The notes under the pieces: model-generated
Told to the model about the DNA's origin: nothing
The model's database searches: none
What the model saw: the letters and a program-made list of their open reading frames with translations, nothing else
Source: DAOTTW01 sp034437615
GTDB lineage: Bacteria; Chloroflexota; Anaerolineae; Aggregatilineales; Phototrophicaceae
NCBI GenBank assembly: GCA_034437615.1
Contig: DAOTTW010000210.1
Location: forward strand, 1-9,590
Reading direction: 5' to 3'
DNA length: 9,590 bases
Shown: positions 6,599-9,590 of the stretch, piece by piece
Layout of the letters: each line of letters opens with the position of its first letter
Numbering within the stretch: position 1 is the stretch's first letter
Translations under genes and position numbers: made by a program

Positions 6599-8092
6599 AT
6601 GCCAGTCTATTTTGGGGACATTCACAACCACTGCGGTCTGAGCTACGGTCATGGCACGCTAAACGATGCACTCAGCAACGCACGCCTGCAATTGGATTTT
6701 GCGAGCGTCACGGTCCATGCTGCATGGCCCGACCTGCCGACGGACGACCCGGCTTTGGGTTATCTGGTGGATTATCACCGTGAAGGTTTTGTGAGAGCGA
6801 TGCAGAATTGGCCCGCTTACCTGCAAGCAATGGCAGATGCCAACGATCCCGGCCAGTTCATCACCTTACCGAGCTTCGAGTGGCATTCGCTCGCGTATGG
6901 TGATTATTGCATCTACTATCAGCAGGAAGCCGGCGCAGAAATCATCAACGCGCCAGATATAAGCGCCATGCGTGCCGCGCTGGAAGCGCACCCCACGCCG
7001 ACTATGATGATTCCGCATCACATCGGCTATCAGCAGGGGTCACGCGGCATCAATTGGGCCGCCTTCGACGCCAAACTAGCGCCTGTGGCTGAGATTTTCT
7101 CGTTTCATGGTTCTGCTTTCGGCAGCGAAGGTGCCTACCCCTATCTGCATTCGATGGGTCCACGTGACCAGCGCAGCACCGCCCAATCTGGTTGGGAACA
7201 GGGGCACGTGGTCGGCGTGGTCGGCTCGACGGACCACCATAACGCGATGCCGGGGAGCTATGGCTATGGCAAACTGGGTGTGTGGGCGGATAGCCTGACG
7301 CGCCGTGACATTTGGAATGCGATACAGGCACGCCGCACCTATGCCCTGACGGGTGACCGCATCGCGCTTGATTTCAGCGTGAATGCTGTGTCGATGGGCG
7401 GTATTGCCCCCGCCGACGCCGCACGTGAGATTGACGTGACTGTGACGGGCGCTGATGCGATAGATTACATTGACATTTTGCACAACAATCAGCTTGTGCA
7501 CCGCGAGACGGTCTATCCGCAGACGCAAGCCAAAGGCAAGTATAAGCTGCATATCGAAGTTGGCTGGGGCGAATTGGCTGACCCGTTCGATTGGGATGTG
7601 CACGTACAGCTTGAGAACGGCGCTTTGCTGGATGTCGAGCCGCGCTTTCGCGGTCATGGCCCGACGGATTCGCCCGCTGATGATGCCATTTTCGCCTATA
7701 GCGTGCTAGAATGCACTGAGGACAGCGTGCACTTTCGCACGCGCACAAACCGCAATCCTGCTCTGCACACGCCAGCAACCGAAGGCGTCGCGCTGGAAAT
7801 TCACGGCGATGCAAATACGCGCCTGCACCTGAGCATCAACGATAGCGAGCATGACATTGCGTTGGCGGATTTGCTGCACGGTGCCAGGAGCATCTATATG
7901 GGCGGCTTCGTGTCGCCTGCGCTGTGCTTGCACCGCGCTATAGCAGAGGAGGCGTACCAGCAGCGCTTTACCTTCGTGCATCGAGCACAAAGCACACAGC
8001 GCGACTGGTATACGTTGCGCGTGCGCCAGCATAATAACCAGTACGCCTGGGGTTCGCCCGTGTGGGTGGACGCGCCAAGCCGTACTAGCTAA
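6599..8092 (+). CDS. PHP-superfamily metal-dependent hydrolase (DUF3604/CehA-like)
   Basis: A 497-residue protein whose first ~250 residues carry the metal-ligand pattern of PHP (polymerase and histidinol phosphatase) hydrolases: GDIHNH (6-11), DFASVTVHA (33-41), Glu94 in PSFEWHS, PHH (139-141), His170, and STDHH (210-214). These residues bind two or three metal ions in the family and support hydrolysis of phosphoester, ester or carbamate bonds. GDIHNH with a late RRTYALTGDRI segment is most reminiscent of DUF3604 and CehA/McbA-like proteins. Residues about 260-497 have no domain I recognise and look beta-rich. There is no signal peptide, so it is probably cytosolic. The ATG at 6599 has GAAGG four bases upstream. 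A sugar-transport binding protein follows 164 bases downstream, hinting at a catabolic role, but the substrate is unknown. Confidence 0.8.
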   Translation: MPVYFGDIHNHCGLSYGHGTLNDALSNARLQLDFASVTVHAAWPDLPTDDPALGYLVDYHREGFVRAMQNWPAYLQAMADANDPGQFITLPSFEWHSLAYGDYCIYYQQEAGAEIINAPDISAMRAALEAHPTPTMMIPHHIGYQQGSRGINWAAFDAKLAPVAEIFSFHGSAFGSEGAYPYLHSMGPRDQRSTAQSGWEQGHVVGVVGSTDHHNAMPGSYGYGKLGVWADSLTRRDIWNAIQARRTYALTGDRIALDFSVNAVSMGGIAPADAAREIDVTVTGADAIDYIDILHNNQLVHRETVYPQTQAKGKYKLHIEVGWGELADPFDWDVHVQLENGALLDVEPRFRGHGPTDSPADDAIFAYSVLECTEDSVHFRTRTNRNPALHTPATEGVALEIHGDANTRLHLSINDSEHDIALADLLHGARSIYMGGFVSPALCLHRAIAEEAYQQRFTFVHRAQSTQRDWYTLRVRQHNNQYAWGSPVWVDAPSRTS

Positions 8093-8150
8093 CTGTGGAT
8101 GCGGGCTTGCCGATAGCAGCACACAACAGCGTGGCCGTGCGTTTTTCATA

Positions 8151-8176
8151 GCGGACGCAGCAAGCCGCTTCCCTAC
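8151..8176. repeat. Degenerate single copy of the palindromic repeat
   Basis: The stretch 8152-8176 matches the reverse complement of the unit at 6431-6456 except for a few changes, including the flanking CCCTAC. GGACGCAGC (8153-8161) and GCCGCTTCC (8164-8172) pair at seven of nine positions. It stands alone in the gap between the PHP gene and the solute-binding protein, supporting a dispersed intergenic family. Confidence 0.55.
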
Positions 8177-8187
8177 ATTACATGGCC

Positions 8188-8211
8188 ACCTTGCCCACAG
8201 ATGGGCAAGGT
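8188..8211. promoter_or_regulatory. Perfect stem-loop upstream of the solute-binding protein
   Basis: ACCTTGCCC (8188-8196) pairs perfectly with GGGCAAGGT (8203-8211) around a six-base loop. It lies 45 bases before the ATG of the binding protein. It could be an operator for a dimeric sugar-responsive repressor, a 5' leader hairpin, or a terminator of the PHP transcript. The downstream bases lack a proper T-run (TAACACCAATATTT), which weakens the terminator reading. It does not share the GTAGGGAC core of the dispersed repeats. Confidence 0.5.
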
Positions 8212-8256
8212 AACACCAATATTTAGAAGTATCTTTAGGAGCTAGAGGAACATACT

Positions 8257-9567
8257 ATGCGTAAACTATCTATTTTGTTCTCGTTGTTATTGCTTGTGCT
8301 GTCCGTTGGCATGGTGGGCGCACAGGACGACGATATGGCCGAGATGGACGGCTTTGATTGCCGTACCGAGGAAGAAGTGAGCATCACCTACATTGGCGAC
8401 CCTGTGGGCAGCCACCCGGAAGCCGAAGCCGCCACGATTGAGCGCTTCATGGAGCTATGCCCGAATATCACCGTTGAGCGCATCAGCGGCAGCGAAAGCG
8501 CAACGGACCTACTGGGCGTCTACCTGACCGCCTTCGAGCAGGAAAGCAGCGATTTCGATGTCATCCGTACCGATGTCATCTGGCCCGGTCAGCTTGCGCC
8601 GCACCTGCTGGATATGACGCAGTTCGTCAGCGAAGAGCAGCTTGATAAGTACCTGCCTGCGCTGATCCAGAACAACACGGTTGATGGCCGTCTGGTCGCG
8701 CTGCCGTTGCGGATCGGCTTCGGTATGCTGTACTACCGCACAGACTTGATCGAGAAGTACGGCTATGACGGCCCGCCGGCAACGTGGGAAGAACTCGAAG
8801 AGATGGCAATGACCATCATGGAAGGCGAACGCGCAGAAGGCAACGATGAATTCTGGGGCTTCACCTTCCAGGGCAACGCCTATGAGGGTCTGACGACCAA
8901 CGCGCTAGAGTGGCAGGTCTCCAACGGTGGCGGCAGCATCGTCTCACCGGATGGCGAGATCGTCGTGAATAATGAAGCCACAATCGCCGCCTTCGAGCGT
9001 GCAGCAGGCTGGATCGGCACCATCGCCCCGCCAGGGGTCACCGGCTATCAGGAAGAGGACGCACGTGGCGTGTGGCACGTGGGCAACGCCGCCTTCATGC
9101 GTAACTGGCCGTATGCCTACAGCACCAGCACGGAAAGCGAAGCTGTGGCCGGTAACTTCGACGTTGCACCGCTACCTGCTGGCGCTTCCGGTGGTGGCGC
9201 TGCCTCGCTTGGCGGTTGGCACATTGGCGTCTCGCGCTACAGCGAGGAACCCGAAGCGGCTGCGGCCTTCACCATCTACATGACCGGCGAAGAGAACATG
9301 AAGCAGTACAGCCTTGATACAACCTCGCCGCCCGCCATGCTGGATTTGTTCGCTGATCCTGACATCCAGGAATTGATGCCCTTCTCCAGCCCAGAAGTTG
9401 TGGAGGATACCACAGCGCGTCCGTCCACTGTGACCGCCCAGGACTATAACGCGGTCTCGACGCTGTACTTCAGCGCTGTGCACAGCATCCTGACAGGCGA
9501 AGAAGACGCCGATGTCGCGTTGGAACTGCTTGAACTGGACCTGATGCAACTGCTAGAAGACGAATAA
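8257..9567 (+). CDS. ABC transporter sugar-binding protein, family 1
   Basis: A 436-residue exported protein that would capture a substrate outside the cell and deliver it to an ABC permease. Residues 1-22 are a signal peptide: basic MRK, a leucine-rich core, and VGA before QDDD as a probable signal-peptidase I site. There is no lipobox cysteine. The mature protein starts with an acidic linker. The strand VSITYIGDPVG (41-51), the segment FDVIRTDVIWP (100-110), the run YYRTDLIEKYG (159-169) and the TWEELEEMA stretch (176-184) are typical of extracellular solute-binding family 1, close to trehalose/maltose-type proteins. Cys35 and Cys68 could form a disulfide. The chain is markedly acidic. The ATG at 8257 has AGAGGAA six bases upstream. 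It is complete, stopping 23 bases before the window edge; permease genes would be expected next. The sugar is inferred from family resemblance only. Confidence 0.92.
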   Translation: MRKLSILFSLLLLVLSVGMVGAQDDDMAEMDGFDCRTEEEVSITYIGDPVGSHPEAEAATIERFMELCPNITVERISGSESATDLLGVYLTAFEQESSDFDVIRTDVIWPGQLAPHLLDMTQFVSEEQLDKYLPALIQNNTVDGRLVALPLRIGFGMLYYRTDLIEKYGYDGPPATWEELEEMAMTIMEGERAEGNDEFWGFTFQGNAYEGLTTNALEWQVSNGGGSIVSPDGEIVVNNEATIAAFERAAGWIGTIAPPGVTGYQEEDARGVWHVGNAAFMRNWPYAYSTSTESEAVAGNFDVAPLPAGASGGGAASLGGWHIGVSRYSEEPEAAAAFTIYMTGEENMKQYSLDTTSPPAMLDLFADPDIQELMPFSSPEVVEDTTARPSTVTAQDYNAVSTLYFSAVHSILTGEEDADVALELLELDLMQLLEDE

Positions 9568-9590
9568 ACCTTTGTATCTTCGGGCGGGGG

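Noticed and set aside
7076..7657. Minus-strand open frame of 193 codons
   Set aside because: It is fully antisense to the PHP gene, whose conserved metal-binding motifs prove the plus-strand frame.

Overview
The window looks like a piece of a bacterial chromosome, moderately GC-rich, carrying housekeeping or accessory genes with no phage, plasmid or transposase gene. The most likely source is Chloroflexota (Anaerolineae-like). This rests on the style of the exported sugar-binding protein (signal peptide followed by a short acidic linker), the CNB-kinase plus response-regulator/TrxR pair, and the GTAGGGAC-type palindromic repeats. It is an inference, and other GC-rich environmental phyla cannot be excluded from sequence alone.

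Layout. Bases 1-385 are non-coding: a head-to-head pair of palindromic repeats, a separate stem-loop and a weak candidate promoter. Next on the + strand come a P-type ATPase (386-2560) and a small three-helix membrane protein (2701-3102). Converging on them is a minus-strand two-gene operon. Its first gene (4606-6273) encodes a receiver domain fused to a cysteine-free thioredoxin-like fold and a TrxR-like flavoprotein. Its second gene (3148-4545) encodes a soluble histidine kinase with an N-terminal cNMP-binding-like sensor. A 9-bp tandem repeat lies between the two. A 325-base divergent intergenic region (6274-6598) holds a second repeat pair and a perfect-consensus sigma70-type promoter. That promoter drives a PHP-superfamily metal-dependent hydrolase (6599-8092). 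A further intergenic region with a degenerate repeat copy and a perfect stem-loop leads into an ABC-transporter sugar-binding protein (8257-9567). The window ends just after it, before any permease genes.

How the genes may work together. The minus-strand pair is a complete two-component system whose output is an oxidoreductase-like module rather than a DNA-binding domain. The sensor has lost the canonical cAMP-binding arginine, and the flavoprotein has lost the CxxC active site of thioredoxin reductase, so both the signal and the reaction are open. The ATPase has every cytoplasmic catalytic motif of P1B pumps but no CPC-type metal site and a single cysteine in the whole chain, so its substrate is also open. 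The PHP hydrolase and sugar-binding protein may belong to one uptake/catabolism locus that continues beyond the right edge.
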